Positions 31,187 through 42,141 are shown, counted from the first letter of the stretch. The stretch is 64,000 bases of DNA from Beroe forskalii (GCA_011033025.1 WFMF01000006.1:1302001-1366000); one strand, 5' to 3'. The notes: generated by a model from the letters alone, not told the origin. Numbers and translations are program-made.

Positions 31187-34100
31187 TCTTACCTTTGACA
31201 TGCTCCTGGTAGGTTGCTCAGGTAGCCCATAATATCCCGACACTGCCACAAAAACATACCTACACACTGTTCTAAACGGAGTTCTAAATACTCAACAGTT
31301 CCAGCTATGCTGATGACTGCTTTTTTCGAATAGATACAGTAACATACTCCCATCTTTGACATGCTCCTGGTAGGTTGCTCAGGTAGCCCATAATATCCCG
31401 ACACTGCCACAAAAACATACCTACACACTGTTCTAAACGGAGTTCTAAATACTCAACAGTTCCAGCTATGCTGATGACTGCTTTTTTCGAATAGATACAG
31501 TAAACACAATCCCACCCTTTGCCTGCTCCTGGTAGGTTGCTCAGGTAGCCCATATCCTTGACACTGCCACAAAAACATACCAATACACTGTTCTAAACGG
31601 AGTTCTGTATACTCAACAGTTCCAGCTATGCTGATGACTGCTTTTTTCGAATAGATACAGTAACATAATCCCACCCTTTGCCTGCTCAGGTAGCCCATAT
31701 CTTGACACTCCACAAAAAGACACCAATACACTGTTCTAAACGGAGTTCTGTATACTCAACAGTTCCAGCTATGCTGATGACTGCTTTTTTCGAATAGATA
31801 CAGTAACACAATCCCACCCTTTGCCTGCTCCTGGTAGTTTACTCAGGTAGCCCATATCTTGACACTGCCACAAAAAGATACCAATACACTGTTCTAAACG
31901 GAGTTCTGTATACTCAACAGTTCCAGCTATGCTGATGACTGCTTTTTTCGAATAGATACAGTAACACAATCCCACCCTTTGCCTGCTCCTGGTAGTTTAC
32001 TCAGGTAGTCCATATCTTGACACTGCCACAAAAAGATACCAATACACTGTTCTAAACGGAGTTCTGTATACTCAACAGTTCCAGCTATGCTGATGACTGC
32101 TTTTTTCGAATAGATACAGTAACACAATCCCACCCTTTGCCTGCTCCTGGTAGTTTACTCAGGTAGCCCATATCTTGACACTGCCACAAAAAGACACCAA
32201 TACACTGTTCTAAACGGAGTTCTGTATACTCAACAGTTCCAGCTATGCTGATGACTGCTTTTTTCGAATAGATACAGTAACACAATCCCACCCTTTGCCT
32301 GCTCCTGGTAGTTTACTCAGGTAGCCCATATCTTTACACTGCCACAAAAAGACACCAATTCACTGTTCTAAACGGGGTTCTGTATACTCAACAGTTCCAG
32401 CTATGCTGATGACTGCTTTTTTTTCGAATAGATGCAGTAACATAATCCCACCCTTTGCCTGCTCCTGGTAGTTTACTAAGGTAGCCCATATCTTGACACT
32501 GCCACAAAAAGACACCAATACACTGTTCTATACGGAGTTCTGTATACTCAACAGTTCCAGCTATGCTGATGACTGCTTTTTCGAATAGATGCAGTAACAC
32601 AATCCCACCCTTTGCCTGCTCCTGGTAGTTTACTCAGGTAGCCCATATCTTTACACTGCCACGAAAAGATACCAATACAATGTTCTAAACGGAGTTCTGT
32701 ATACTCAACAGTTCCAGCTATGCTGATGACTGCTTTTTTCGAATAGATACAGTAACACAATCCCACCCTTTGCCTGCTCCTGGTAGTTTACTCAGGTAGC
32801 CCATATCTTGACACTGCCACAAAAAGACACCAATACACTGTTCTAAACGGAGTTCTGTATACTCAACAGTTCCAGCTATGCTGATGACTGCTTTTTTCGA
32901 ATAGATACAGTAACACAATCCCACCCTTTGCCTGCTCCTGGTAGTTTACTCAGGTAGTCCATATCTTGACACTGCCACAAAAAGACACCAATACACTGTT
33001 CTAAACGGAGTTCTGTATACTCAACAGTTCCAGCTATGCTGATGACTGCTTTTTTCGAATAGATACAGTAACATAATACAGTAACACCCCCCCTTTGCCT
33101 GCTCCTGGTAGTTTACTCAGGTAGCCCATATCTTGACACTGCTGCCACAAAAGACACCAATACACTGTTCTAAACGGAGTTCTGTATACTCAACAGTTCC
33201 AGCTATGCTGATGACTTACTTTTTCGAATAGATACAGTAACACAATCCCACCCTTTGCCTGCTCCTGGTAGTTTGCTCAGGTAGCCCATAATATCCCATG
33301 ACACTGCCACAAAAACACCAATACACTGTTCTAAACGGAGTTCTGTATACTCAACAGTTCCAGCTATGCTGATGACTGCTTTTTCGAATAGATACAGTAA
33401 CATAATCCCACCCTTTGCCTGCTCCTGGTAGTTTGCTCAGGTAGCCCATATCTTGACACTCCACAAAAAGACGCCAATACACTGTTTTAAACGGAGTTCT
33501 GTATACTCAACAGTTCCAGCTATGCTGATGACTGGCTTTTTCGAATAGATACAGTAACACAATCCCACCCTTTGCCTGCTCCTGGTATGTTGCTCAGGTT
33601 TACTCAGGTAGCCCATATCTTGACACTGCCACAAAAAGACACCAATACACTGTTCTAAACGGAGTTCTGTATACTCAACAGTTCCAGCTATGCTGATGAC
33701 TGCTTTTTTCGAATAGATACAGTAACATAAACCCACCCTTTGCCTGCTCCTGGTAGTTTACTCAGGTAGTCCATATCTTTACACTGCCACAAAAAGACAC
33801 CAATACACTGTTCTAAACGGAGTTCTGTATACTCAACAGTTCCAGCTATGCTGATGACTGCTTTTTTCGAATAGATACAGTAACACAATCCCACCCTTTG
33901 CCTGCTCCTGGTAGTTTACTCAGGTAGTCCATATCTTGACACTGCCACAAAAAGACACCAATACACTGTTCTAAACGGAGTTCTGTATACTCAACAGTTC
34001 CAGCTATGCTGATGACTGCTTTTTTCGAATAGATACAGTAACATAATCCCACCCTTTGCCTGCTCCTGGTAGTTTACTCAGGTAGCCCATATCTTTACAC

Positions 34101-34514
34101 TGCCACAAAAAGATACCAATACACTGTTCTAAACGGAGTTCTGTATACTCAACAGTTCCAGCTATGCTGTAACTGCTTTTTTCGAATAGATACAGTAACA
34201 TAATCCCACCTTTTGGATGCTCCTGGTAGGTTGCTCAGGTAGCCCATATCTTGACACTGCCACAAAAAAGACACCAATACACTGTTCTAAACGGAGTTCT
34301 AAATACTCAACAGTTCCAGCTATGCTGATGACTGCTTTTTTCGAATAGATACAGTAACACACTCCCATCTTTGACATGCTCCTGGTAGGTTGCTCAGGTA
34401 GCCCATAATATCCCGACACTGCCACAAAAACATACCTACACACTGTTCTAAACGGAGTTCTAAATACTCAACAGTTCCAGCTATGCTGATGACTGCTTTT
34501 TTCGAATAGATACT
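31187..34514 (-). repeat. 158-bp satellite array, about 21 units, at the 3' end of transposon copy A
   Basis: Tandem units contain CTCCTGGTAGTTTACTCAGG, CACTGTTCTAAACGGAGTTC and GCTATGCTGATGACTGC. Most inner units read GACACCAATACACTG and CTGTATACTCAAC. The first two units and the last share a different variant (ACATACCTACACACTG, CTAAATACTCAAC, ATAATATCCCGACAC). The array stops at about 34514, 155 bp before the transposase stop codon. The same unit occurs at the matching end of copy B (47911-48765). Short reading frames inside are by-products of the repeat. Confidence 0.92.
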
Positions 34515-34668
34515 TATTTTTCACCCTTGCTTTGGACTTAAAAGGGACCAAATAATCGATGAGTGGTCTGGAATCCCCGCATTTCGAATGTCATCGGAGT
34601 TTTGAATTGCAACATGACGTAATGTTTCACAACTGTAAACAAGAAATAATATGTGGTTTGTGCACTGT

Positions 34669-37600
34669 TCAGTTCAAACGTTGATTTATTCTTGGTGGCA
34701 GCTGACGTAACATCATGTTGCGTGTGAGATGGAACTTGTCATCACCCATGTCTAGTGTCCTTTCGTAGAAAAGCAGCTCCTCTTTATCCCGTGTTCTATC
34801 GAGTCTGTTTTCGCTTAGCAGAGGTGAGGCTTCGCCAGTTTCTACGATAGATTTGATACGTGAACGTAGTATCTTTTCATTCATGGATTCAAACCAATGG
34901 GGGTACACTCTAAGAGAAAGGCACCAAAAGTTAGCCAATGACAAGGGCCCACATCCATTGAAACCTTTTAGCTGTTGCTGTACTTTGATGAAGGCTAAAG
35001 ACCGCGCCCAGGGGTTGAGCTGCAGTGTTGCTTGAACCACTTTACTATTTCTTGGGTTCAACACGCCAATTGCATCTCTCATCGTCGCTTGGCTCCACAG
35101 AGAATCAAAAACTTCAATATCTCGTGGATTGTCGGACATAACATTGGATATCACTACCCAGTGGCACCCATAGAGATGAATGATTTGGATGAATCGAGAG
35201 TGGATGGGTTCACAAGCAACAAGTTGATCAATTGAGTGGTTTCTGATCATCTGATAATTGGTCCTGAAGTCTGCGATGCTTGTAATTAATGTTGCAACTG
35301 TGTCCATAATATAGTTATCATATTGGCGATAATCGCTACATAGAACTTGACGGTGCTCATCGAGAAGTTCAGGTATATTGACACTTGGATCGCCCTTTTT
35401 CCAAACTCTAGCTGAATGAGGCCTTGTGGCATTTGTGTTGATCTTAATCTTCTTTGTATCTTTCTCAGGGTAATCATCAAAGTCGAATTCTGCCATGTTT
35501 CTCTTACCAAATCTCCGTGCATTTAGTCCGGATACATCATCTTTATGATCAACACCATGCTTGGTTTTTAAATGTGCATCTTGCATCTGATCATTTGATG
35601 GTTGGGGGCACCTGAAGATCATTATTTCAGACTTCCTCAGATTTGATACAAAGCCTGATTCAGAAATTGCTTTCACTCTATCATCAACGAAGCTGAAAAA
35701 GCGTTCATTGCGCTTTATCGATGTTTGATGATCTATGAGCCCAGTCACTGATGGGGTTTTGTTGCAACAAGATATTGCCTCATATGGAATAACACTTCCC
35801 ATAACCCTCACAGGAATTTCAGGTCTAACATCTTTACTGAGCACACAACCATCTGGGTTTGTGACAACTACAAGCTCGGGATGATTTCCTTTTGCATAAG
35901 ACCTGTCTTTAATTTCTTGTGTGATTTTGGAGACAGCATTTGTTGATGGTATTTTAGCTAAAGAAACAAGGAGTACTGTAACATCAGTGGTTTCTGCCAA
36001 CACCTCCATAATGTTAGAAACCCCCTGGATGACTAAGGTGGCTGTCGAGTCTTTATTCAGGGTGGCCTCGAATTCTCTTGCTAGATTCAAATGATCTGCC
36101 TCCTTGTAACCACGCTTCAGGAGATCCACTAACCGGAAATAGGTGGGACTTAATATGTCACCTGCTGCCTGGAGTCTCTCAAAAAAAGGCCCATAGAACA
36201 TCATGTAAAAGACAGCATTGAACCAGGAGATGTTGAGTTCCATGCTTCCAGGATTTTTCAGGACAGCTAAGGGGTGATCTGGATGAACAGATTTGTTCTC
36301 TGCATTGCTGCCATAGTAATCCTTAGCCTCTGTCATGCTTTCCTCATAAGACGTTGTGACAGCAACGCCCTTGCTGTTGGTCATGACATTCCTGCTAGGG
36401 TACTTCAGTCTCAATTCCTTCATATAATTAGCATTGATCTTGTTGTTATTCTTCATGAGCTTGTACCAGAATAACAGCACGAAATTCTCCAAGGACATCT
36501 CGTTCATAAACCACGACTTCTTTTTCAGAAGACTGTTCGCCTGTTCAGCAGCCTGAGTGTTAACTCTACCGACAAAGCCTTCGATGTTTCCTATCCTTCT
36601 TAAAGTTGTCTGTTTTTGCCCCGTCTCATGGAACCTATCTAACATGCTGAGTCGTGATGTATGCCCAGTCATGGGATGGGGGCTTGAACGTTGATCGTGA
36701 CCCCCTTTGTCAAATGAGCTGGCCTGAGGCACAAAATCGAACTTGACTTTACACTTGCCTCCTTTAATGTCCTGTGTTCTCTCAACGTTTTCTGGATCAG
36801 AAATTCGCCCATCCCAGGGCCAGAAAACATCAGGGCCATAATTAAGATTAGTGTGCCTCGCAAGGATGTGGGCCACATCTGATATCACCATCGTTGGTAG
36901 CACCTTCATGGACATTATACTTTGCGCATAATCCGACACCCCCTCGGGTAATACAAGGATTTTGAAAAGGTAGGAAAATCCGTGCTGGCAGTGCCCATGA
37001 AGCAGTCCACCAGATTTTCCTGTGATAGATGCAAAATTCTTGGAAATTTCGGTATACACAGAACCAGAGGCTTGCAACATTGCGTCGCGCATCTGTGCCT
37101 TGGTGCCTACTGGTAAACCAGCTTTCCTGCAGATGTTTTTCATGGCCTCGGTGGATCCCTTTGCCTCATAAAGATCAAGAATACGCTGTGGATGAATCGT
37201 CTCTTCATCGCCTCTTTCGGTAATGTCAGTGTTGCCTTGCCCAAATTTCCGAGTAGAGGGAGCTGTGTGGTCGGCTCGATTTTCTTTATTGACATATGGA
37301 GGGAGTGAGTAAAATTTCTTCAGGCCATATGATTTTAATTCTGTTGCTCTTACCTGCTTGTCAAGCAACCCATTCAAGATAACTCTTTTACAACTAGCCA
37401 TCTTCATTTCATCGAAATTCTTGTAGCCCACATCATTCCCGTATTCAATGTCTTTATTGTCTAAATCAAAAGCTATCTTTCTGATGGCATCCATTATGAT
37501 TATTGGAGGATAATAGCCACACCTATAGCAGGATGTATATTTAGGATCTTCCTTTAGAGCTAAATAAAAGCTCAAGGCTTTGCCAATCAAATGATCATCG

Positions 37601-40600
37601 AGTTTATAGCCCGTCTCAGGAGCAATATTCTCCTGCAAGACATCCAACTGACGAGATAGCGGTATGCCTTCAGTCCAACTATTGATGAGAGTCTCCATTA
37701 ATTTGAGGCTGAAGAAGGAGTTATTATTATAATTGTGGTATCCTTCAGAAGTATCCTGATATCTATACTCTAATTTGCATAATGGACACACCTTTATTTC
37801 CACAATTATTCCTGTCACCTTTCTCTCCAAGCAGAATATCACGCCATTCCTTGTCTTGATTTCTTTTTCGAGTGGAATATGGCATTTGTGACACTCTGTT
37901 TCTGATGGGGAAAAAGATTTGATCGTGGGCTCGTTCTTTAGCTTATGAGGTATTTCAAATGGTATTCTTTTATTTTGAAGTATATATACTCTCTGTTCCT
38001 CTATCAGAGGTTCCAGTTTGTATGTTCTTTCTTCTGGTTCTTTTTGCTTATCCTTGTCTACCGATACCTTGCTTTGCCCTTCATCGAGTAGCTTGTTGTT
38101 GACCACCATCATTGCCACAAGAGTGTGTTTGCACCTGCGTTTTTTACAGGACTCACAGTCAAATGAACCATTGGAATATGTGACTAGGACGCGCCCTAGG
38201 AAGCACTCATGTTGAATCTCTTCTCTTCCTGGCAATGATTCACCAAAAAGTACACTAAAATACAGATGGTCTTGCAAAATGTCAGTTCCAGTGTTACTCT
38301 TCTTTGTAGGATGAAACATACTTATGATCGGGGCATTCTGCTTGTACTTTTCTTTCAACAATGTCCCAATGTGTTCTTTTTCGATATCAGTTATGTCATT
38401 ATTGTCACGCATCATGTGTGCTTCAAACATGTCTCCATGCTCAGGGTTGGGATCATGTTCCTTAAAATAATTTGCGGCTAACATGTGGTCACACAAATTG
38501 AATGCATCACCAGACTGACGAGCACTTTCAGACAAGTCCGAACATATCTTATTCGTGCATTTCATCTCATTTTCTGTGATCTTTACATGCACAGGCTTCT
38601 TTAAGCCTGTCAACGACGATGAAACAAGATACATACCATGAGCTCTGTCAACTGCTGCACATTGCAATTTGCGATGCTTTTGGGCAGGAATGGTATTTTT
38701 CGTGCTTACCAACCTGGTGCTATCACTAGTGCTTTCACTCACCTCATTGGAGGATGTGAATTTGACACACCTCGTGAAATGTTTCACGGTCCTTGAATAT
38801 TCCCTGGAAACATTTATATCACAGTTCTGGCAGTGGAAGTGCTTTGATGCTGAAGTTGCGTTCTTTCTTTTTCCTTTAGCACAATGGCCATCGCTACCCC
38901 AGCAAACTCTTGCAATTGATCCATCAATTTCACCATAATTCGATACAGTTGGTTCGGATCTTTTGGAATTCACCATGGCTGCCAAGTCAACTTCATCCAC
39001 TTTTATGTTCTCGTTGTTTTCTTCTAAATTTTCTAATCTCACATTTCCTCCATCAGCTGATCTATCATTGGCTTTGTCTGACACAGCTTCACCTTCTGAC
39101 TTGTTTCTGCTGTCCTTGGCGCCTTCAACATTTTCCAATCCCACATTTCGTACATCAGCTGAAAGATAAATAACTTGACCTGACAATTCATCATCTTCTG
39201 ATCTGTTTCTGCTCTCTTGTGTGTTCTCTACATCTCTCAACCCTACATTTCGTTTGTTGGTTATGGCTGTCAAGTCAGTGTCGTCTGATATGTGACTTGC
39301 TATGTTCATTAGACCAACATTTTTTGTACTCTCTGGATCAGCATGTGTTATGCCTTCAGCCTGAACTTTTTCTGAATCTTCCTGTTTTTCTGATTTACTA
39401 GAATGGTCACCTGATTGTTCACTGTTTATTCTGAAGATAACCCTTTCCTCTCCATGGGTACACTTCAAAGCATGAGGTATAAGACGACCTAGAAAATCTT
39501 TTGTCAAGAAGAGACATCTTCCTTTGTTTGGGCAATGAAAGTGCTTCATTGGCTTGCCAGATTTTGTCTTCCTCAACTTTCTTGCTGTTGTGCAGTGATC
39601 ATAGCAACCTAGGTCCTTTTTGTACTTATTCATGAGTGATGCATCTTTGGTTTCCTGGATTTTGATGAAATCTTCATTTGCTGGAATCAAGGCAGGTATA
39701 TAAACACAGTGATGACCATTACCATGGCTGTTACCATCAAGTGAGTCACCACTAATCAAGTTACCACCATTATGATGGGTAGCATTACGGTTCTCATTTA
39801 GGTTTGTAGCATCACTACGACTCAAGTCATTAGAGTCACCTTTAGCCATGTTACCACCATTGCGATGGGTAGCATTACGGTTCTCATTGAGGTTTGTAGC
39901 ATCACTACGACTCAAGTCATTAGAGTCACCTTTAGCCATGTTACCACCATTGCGATGGGTAGCATTACGGTTCTCATTGAGGTTTGTAGCATCACTACGA
40001 CTCAAGTCATTAGAGTCACCTTTAGCCATGTTACCACCATTGCGATGGGTAGCATTACGGTTCTCATTTAGGTTTGTAGCATCACTATGACTCAAGTCAT
40101 TAGAGTCACCTTTAGCCATGTTACCACCATTGCGATGGGTAGCATTACGGTTCTCATTGAGGTTTGTAGCATCACTACGACTCAAGTCATTAGAGTCACC
40201 TTTAGCCATGTTACCACCATTGCGATGGGTAGCATTACGGTTCTCATTTAGGTTTGTAGCATCACTATGACTCAAGTCATTAGAGTCACCTTTAGCCATG
40301 TTACCACCATTGCGATGGGTAGCATTACGGTTCTCATTGAGGTTTGTAGCATCACTACGACTCAAGTCATTAGAGTCACCTTTAGCCATGTTACCACCAT
40401 TGCGATGGGTAGCATTACGGTTCTCATTGAGGTTTGTAGCATCACTACGACTCAAGTCATTAGAGTGACCATCAACCATTCCACCACTATTGTTCTGATC
40501 AAGAGTTGTAGCACTATCGTTGCTGTCTGATTTAGTATTGCCAATACTACCAGTATCTTGTTTGTCATTTTTCTCGGTTATGTTGCCCTGCATTTTACCA

Positions 40601-42105
40601 CCAACAACTATGTATTCAGGTTTGGTATCAGTTATTTCTACAACACTGCTGCGTTTCAATGTTTTACAGTATTTATTTAGAACATGTACTTTTTCCTGTG
40701 GCTCTTCAGTCCTCTCAACATCAATGATTGTCGTAGAGGCTGATGGTGAATTGTCGATGTGTGCCTCTTCAACAGCAATGTCCATATTTCCATGAACGGC
40801 AATTTCCACCTCTTCGTCAGCAATGTTATTATCTCCATCAATTATGTACATCCCTTCGACAGCAATGTCCTTATCTCCATCAATTACGTCCACTTCTTCA
40901 ACAGCAATGTCCTTATCTCCATCAATTATGTACATCCCTTCGACAGCAATGTCCTTATCTCCATCATTTATGTACATCCCTTCAACAGCAATGTCCTTAT
41001 CTCCATCAATTACGTCCAGCTCTTCAACAGTAATGTCCTTATCACTATCTGCAATGATCATCTCATCATCACCAATGTCAAATGCTGGTAGGTCCATGTC
41101 ACTGTCAGAAGTTCTTTCCTCAGATTGAGATGATTCAGAACTTTGATCCTGTAGTGGCTGGTTATTTAGTGGTGCAACATTCACAATTAGATGGGATGCC
41201 TGATTCTCTTCTTCTTCTTCTTGCAGTTCTCTCCTTACCAATTCTTTCTCCGCTTCCAGTTCTTGTCTGCGTTGTCTGACAATCCCCGCCTGGATTTTCT
41301 CTTTTGTGCTTTTGAGGATGTCACCACTTGTATGACCCTCGTCATCTGATTCATCCCTTTTGGCAAAAGCTGTTCCATCGTATTTTCCATGAAAGGCATC
41401 GCTGACAAAAATACCGCCTTTGATTTGATCGAAATTGGCAATAGCTGCAAGCTTATTGTTCTTGGCTCTTTGCCTTTCTAAATCAGAAGCTTCCATGAAC
41501 TCAACATTTCTGACGGGTATCTCTGTTTCGGTCTGAGTTTCGTCATCAACCCCCAGGAAAGAAGGGTAGAAAGAAAATGGCAATTTACTGACCTTCCCAT
41601 TTGTCAGCATTGTCTTGAATATTCCGTTTATTGAGTCAACTGCGCCGTCTGCTTGTAGGATTGATCTAACTGTCATGCGGCCATTCATGAGTATCGAGAA
41701 AATGGTAAGAATTGCAGCCATGCTGCCATCTTTATCCAAAGGAGATGGGTCGTAGCTGCCATAATACATCACAGTAGTCATACCAGGAAAGTAATGACGT
41801 AATAGCTCCATATACCTTTTGGTGACAACTGGTAGAGGTTGCTCTCTTACAGAGTAGGCCGAGACATACCCCACAAACCCTGATCTATGAAGGTTTGTGT
41901 ATACAACCCAACCTGATGACGTATTGAGCAACAGGACATTTGAATACTTGTGCTCAGCTTGTATCTTCTCCAACAAAGAAGGCTTCTGAAAGTAGTTTAT
42001 TAAACCATCATCCGGGTCCCTCAAATCATGTACAAACAGGTTGCATCTGATAGCAGACTCGCTCTGTAGAAGGGAGCAAACTTGAAGCATCTGTTGGAGC
42101 TCCAT
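34669..42105 (-). CDS. Giant transposase polyprotein: Ulp1-like remnant, SWIM finger, HMGXB3-like transposase, USP-like, Ulp1 protease
   Basis: Uninterrupted ORF of about 2,478 aa from ATG 42105 (ACAATGGAG context). In order (approximate residues): 20-190, a degenerate Ulp1-like fold (SSGWVVYTN, DKDGSMAAILTIFSI) lacking His and Cys; 350-435, acidic 16-aa repeats (DGDKDIAVE); 545-785, 30-aa repeats; 800-880 and 1065-1115, Cys/His clusters (HFHCPNKGRC, HFHCQNCDI); 1315-1335, a SWIM finger (FDCESCKKRRCKH); 1400-1900, an HMGXB3-like core with YHNYNNNSFFSLKLMETL, YPPIIIMDAIRKIAFDLD, a SAP-like helix pair, TMVISDVAHILARHTNLNYG and NTQAAEQANSLLKKKSWF, supplying candidate D-D-E residues; about 1960-2180, a USP-like segment (NISWFNAVFYMMFYGPFF, with Ser where Cys is expected); 2250-2480, a Ulp1/C48 protease with CHWVVISN (His), EVFDSLW (Asp) and QLKGFNGCGPLSLANF (Cys). 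The role would be DNA transposition plus deconjugation of SUMO or ubiquitin. KDZ-class assignment is from memory of the family. Confidence 0.72.
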   Translation of the reverse strand: MELQQMLQVCSLLQSESAIRCNLFVHDLRDPDDGLINYFQKPSLLEKIQAEHKYSNVLLLNTSSGWVVYTNLHRSGFVGYVSAYSVREQPLPVVTKRYMELLRHYFPGMTTVMYYGSYDPSPLDKDGSMAAILTIFSILMNGRMTVRSILQADGAVDSINGIFKTMLTNGKVSKLPFSFYPSFLGVDDETQTETEIPVRNVEFMEASDLERQRAKNNKLAAIANFDQIKGGIFVSDAFHGKYDGTAFAKRDESDDEGHTSGDILKSTKEKIQAGIVRQRRQELEAEKELVRRELQEEEEENQASHLIVNVAPLNNQPLQDQSSESSQSEERTSDSDMDLPAFDIGDDEMIIADSDKDITVEELDVIDGDKDIAVEGMYINDGDKDIAVEGMYIIDGDKDIAVEEVDVIDGDKDIAVEGMYIIDGDNNIADEEVEIAVHGNMDIAVEEAHIDNSPSASTTIIDVERTEEPQEKVHVLNKYCKTLKRSSVVEITDTKPEYIVVGGKMQGNITEKNDKQDTGSIGNTKSDSNDSATTLDQNNSGGMVDGHSNDLSRSDATNLNENRNATHRNGGNMAKGDSNDLSRSDATNLNENRNATHRNGGNMAKGDSNDLSHSDATNLNENRNATHRNGGNMAKGDSNDLSRSDATNLNENRNATHRNGGNMAKGDSNDLSHSDATNLNENRNATHRNGGNMAKGDSNDLSRSDATNLNENRNATHRNGGNMAKGDSNDLSRSDATNLNENRNATHRNGGNMAKGDSNDLSRSDATNLNENRNATHHNGGNLISGDSLDGNSHGNGHHCVYIPALIPANEDFIKIQETKDASLMNKYKKDLGCYDHCTTARKLRKTKSGKPMKHFHCPNKGRCLFLTKDFLGRLIPHALKCTHGEERVIFRINSEQSGDHSSKSEKQEDSEKVQAEGITHADPESTKNVGLMNIASHISDDTDLTAITNKRNVGLRDVENTQESRNRSEDDELSGQVIYLSADVRNVGLENVEGAKDSRNKSEGEAVSDKANDRSADGGNVRLENLEENNENIKVDEVDLAAMVNSKRSEPTVSNYGEIDGSIARVCWGSDGHCAKGKRKNATSASKHFHCQNCDINVSREYSRTVKHFTRCVKFTSSNEVSESTSDSTRLVSTKNTIPAQKHRKLQCAAVDRAHGMYLVSSSLTGLKKPVHVKITENEMKCTNKICSDLSESARQSGDAFNLCDHMLAANYFKEHDPNPEHGDMFEAHMMRDNNDITDIEKEHIGTLLKEKYKQNAPIISMFHPTKKSNTGTDILQDHLYFSVLFGESLPGREEIQHECFLGRVLVTYSNGSFDCESCKKRRCKHTLVAMMVVNNKLLDEGQSKVSVDKDKQKEPEERTYKLEPLIEEQRVYILQNKRIPFEIPHKLKNEPTIKSFSPSETECHKCHIPLEKEIKTRNGVIFCLERKVTGIIVEIKVCPLCKLEYRYQDTSEGYHNYNNNSFFSLKLMETLINSWTEGIPLSRQLDVLQENIAPETGYKLDDHLIGKALSFYLALKEDPKYTSCYRCGYYPPIIIMDAIRKIAFDLDNKDIEYGNDVGYKNFDEMKMASCKRVILNGLLDKQVRATELKSYGLKKFYSLPPYVNKENRADHTAPSTRKFGQGNTDITERGDEETIHPQRILDLYEAKGSTEAMKNICRKAGLPVGTKAQMRDAMLQASGSVYTEISKNFASITGKSGGLLHGHCQHGFSYLFKILVLPEGVSDYAQSIMSMKVLPTMVISDVAHILARHTNLNYGPDVFWPWDGRISDPENVERTQDIKGGKCKVKFDFVPQASSFDKGGHDQRSSPHPMTGHTSRLSMLDRFHETGQKQTTLRRIGNIEGFVGRVNTQAAEQANSLLKKKSWFMNEMSLENFVLLFWYKLMKNNNKINANYMKELRLKYPSRNVMTNSKGVAVTTSYEESMTEAKDYYGSNAENKSVHPDHPLAVLKNPGSMELNISWFNAVFYMMFYGPFFERLQAAGDILSPTYFRLVDLLKRGYKEADHLNLAREFEATLNKDSTATLVIQGVSNIMEVLAETTDVTVLLVSLAKIPSTNAVSKITQEIKDRSYAKGNHPELVVVTNPDGCVLSKDVRPEIPVRVMGSVIPYEAISCCNKTPSVTGLIDHQTSIKRNERFFSFVDDRVKAISESGFVSNLRKSEIMIFRCPQPSNDQMQDAHLKTKHGVDHKDDVSGLNARRFGKRNMAEFDFDDYPEKDTKKIKINTNATRPHSARVWKKGDPSVNIPELLDEHRQVLCSDYRQYDNYIMDTVATLITSIADFRTNYQMIRNHSIDQLVACEPIHSRFIQIIHLYGCHWVVISNVMSDNPRDIEVFDSLWSQATMRDAIGVLNPRNSKVVQATLQLNPWARSLAFIKVQQQLKGFNGCGPLSLANFWCLSLRVYPHWFESMNEKILRSRIKSIVETGEASPLLSENRLDRTRDKEELLFYERTLDMGDDKFHLTRNMMLRQLPPRINQRLN
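39745..40470 (-). repeat. 90-bp coding minisatellite in the transposase (about eight 30-aa repeats)
   Basis: Near-identical 90-bp units encode GGNMAKGDSNDLSRSDATNL plus NENRNATHRN. The only variation is a few recurrent single-base alternatives (Arg/His; GAGG versus TAGG). Unit length is a multiple of three, so expansion keeps the frame. Confidence 0.95.
40800..41050 (-). repeat. 48-bp acidic coding repeats in the transposase
   Basis: Imperfect 16-aa units of the DGDKDIAVEGMYI/EVDVI type, about six copies. They form a strongly acidic, probably disordered linker before the 30-aa repeats. Confidence 0.85.
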
Positions 42106-42141
42106 TGTCTTTGTCTTTCCAATCAAGTCGATACCCACCAA

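Larger units (their letters stand above)
31187..42141 (-). mobile_element. Giant DNA transposon, copy A (HMGXB3-like/KDZ-type), with satellite 3' end
   Basis: The unit recurring in the window is satellite, short 3' UTR and giant ORF, in the same order and orientation in copies A and B. I could not find clear terminal inverted repeats or the true 5' end (somewhere above 42141), so these limits are minimal. The intact single-exon coding region suggests recent insertion. Confidence 0.65.

Noticed and set aside
31189-34443. Series of 65-99-aa minus-strand frames with near-identical peptides
   Set aside because: They are translations of the 158-bp satellite; the unit is not a multiple of three, and no frame persists across units.
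39848-41128. Plus-strand frames opposite the transposase repeats
   Set aside because: They are antisense shadows of the coding minisatellites of the transposase.
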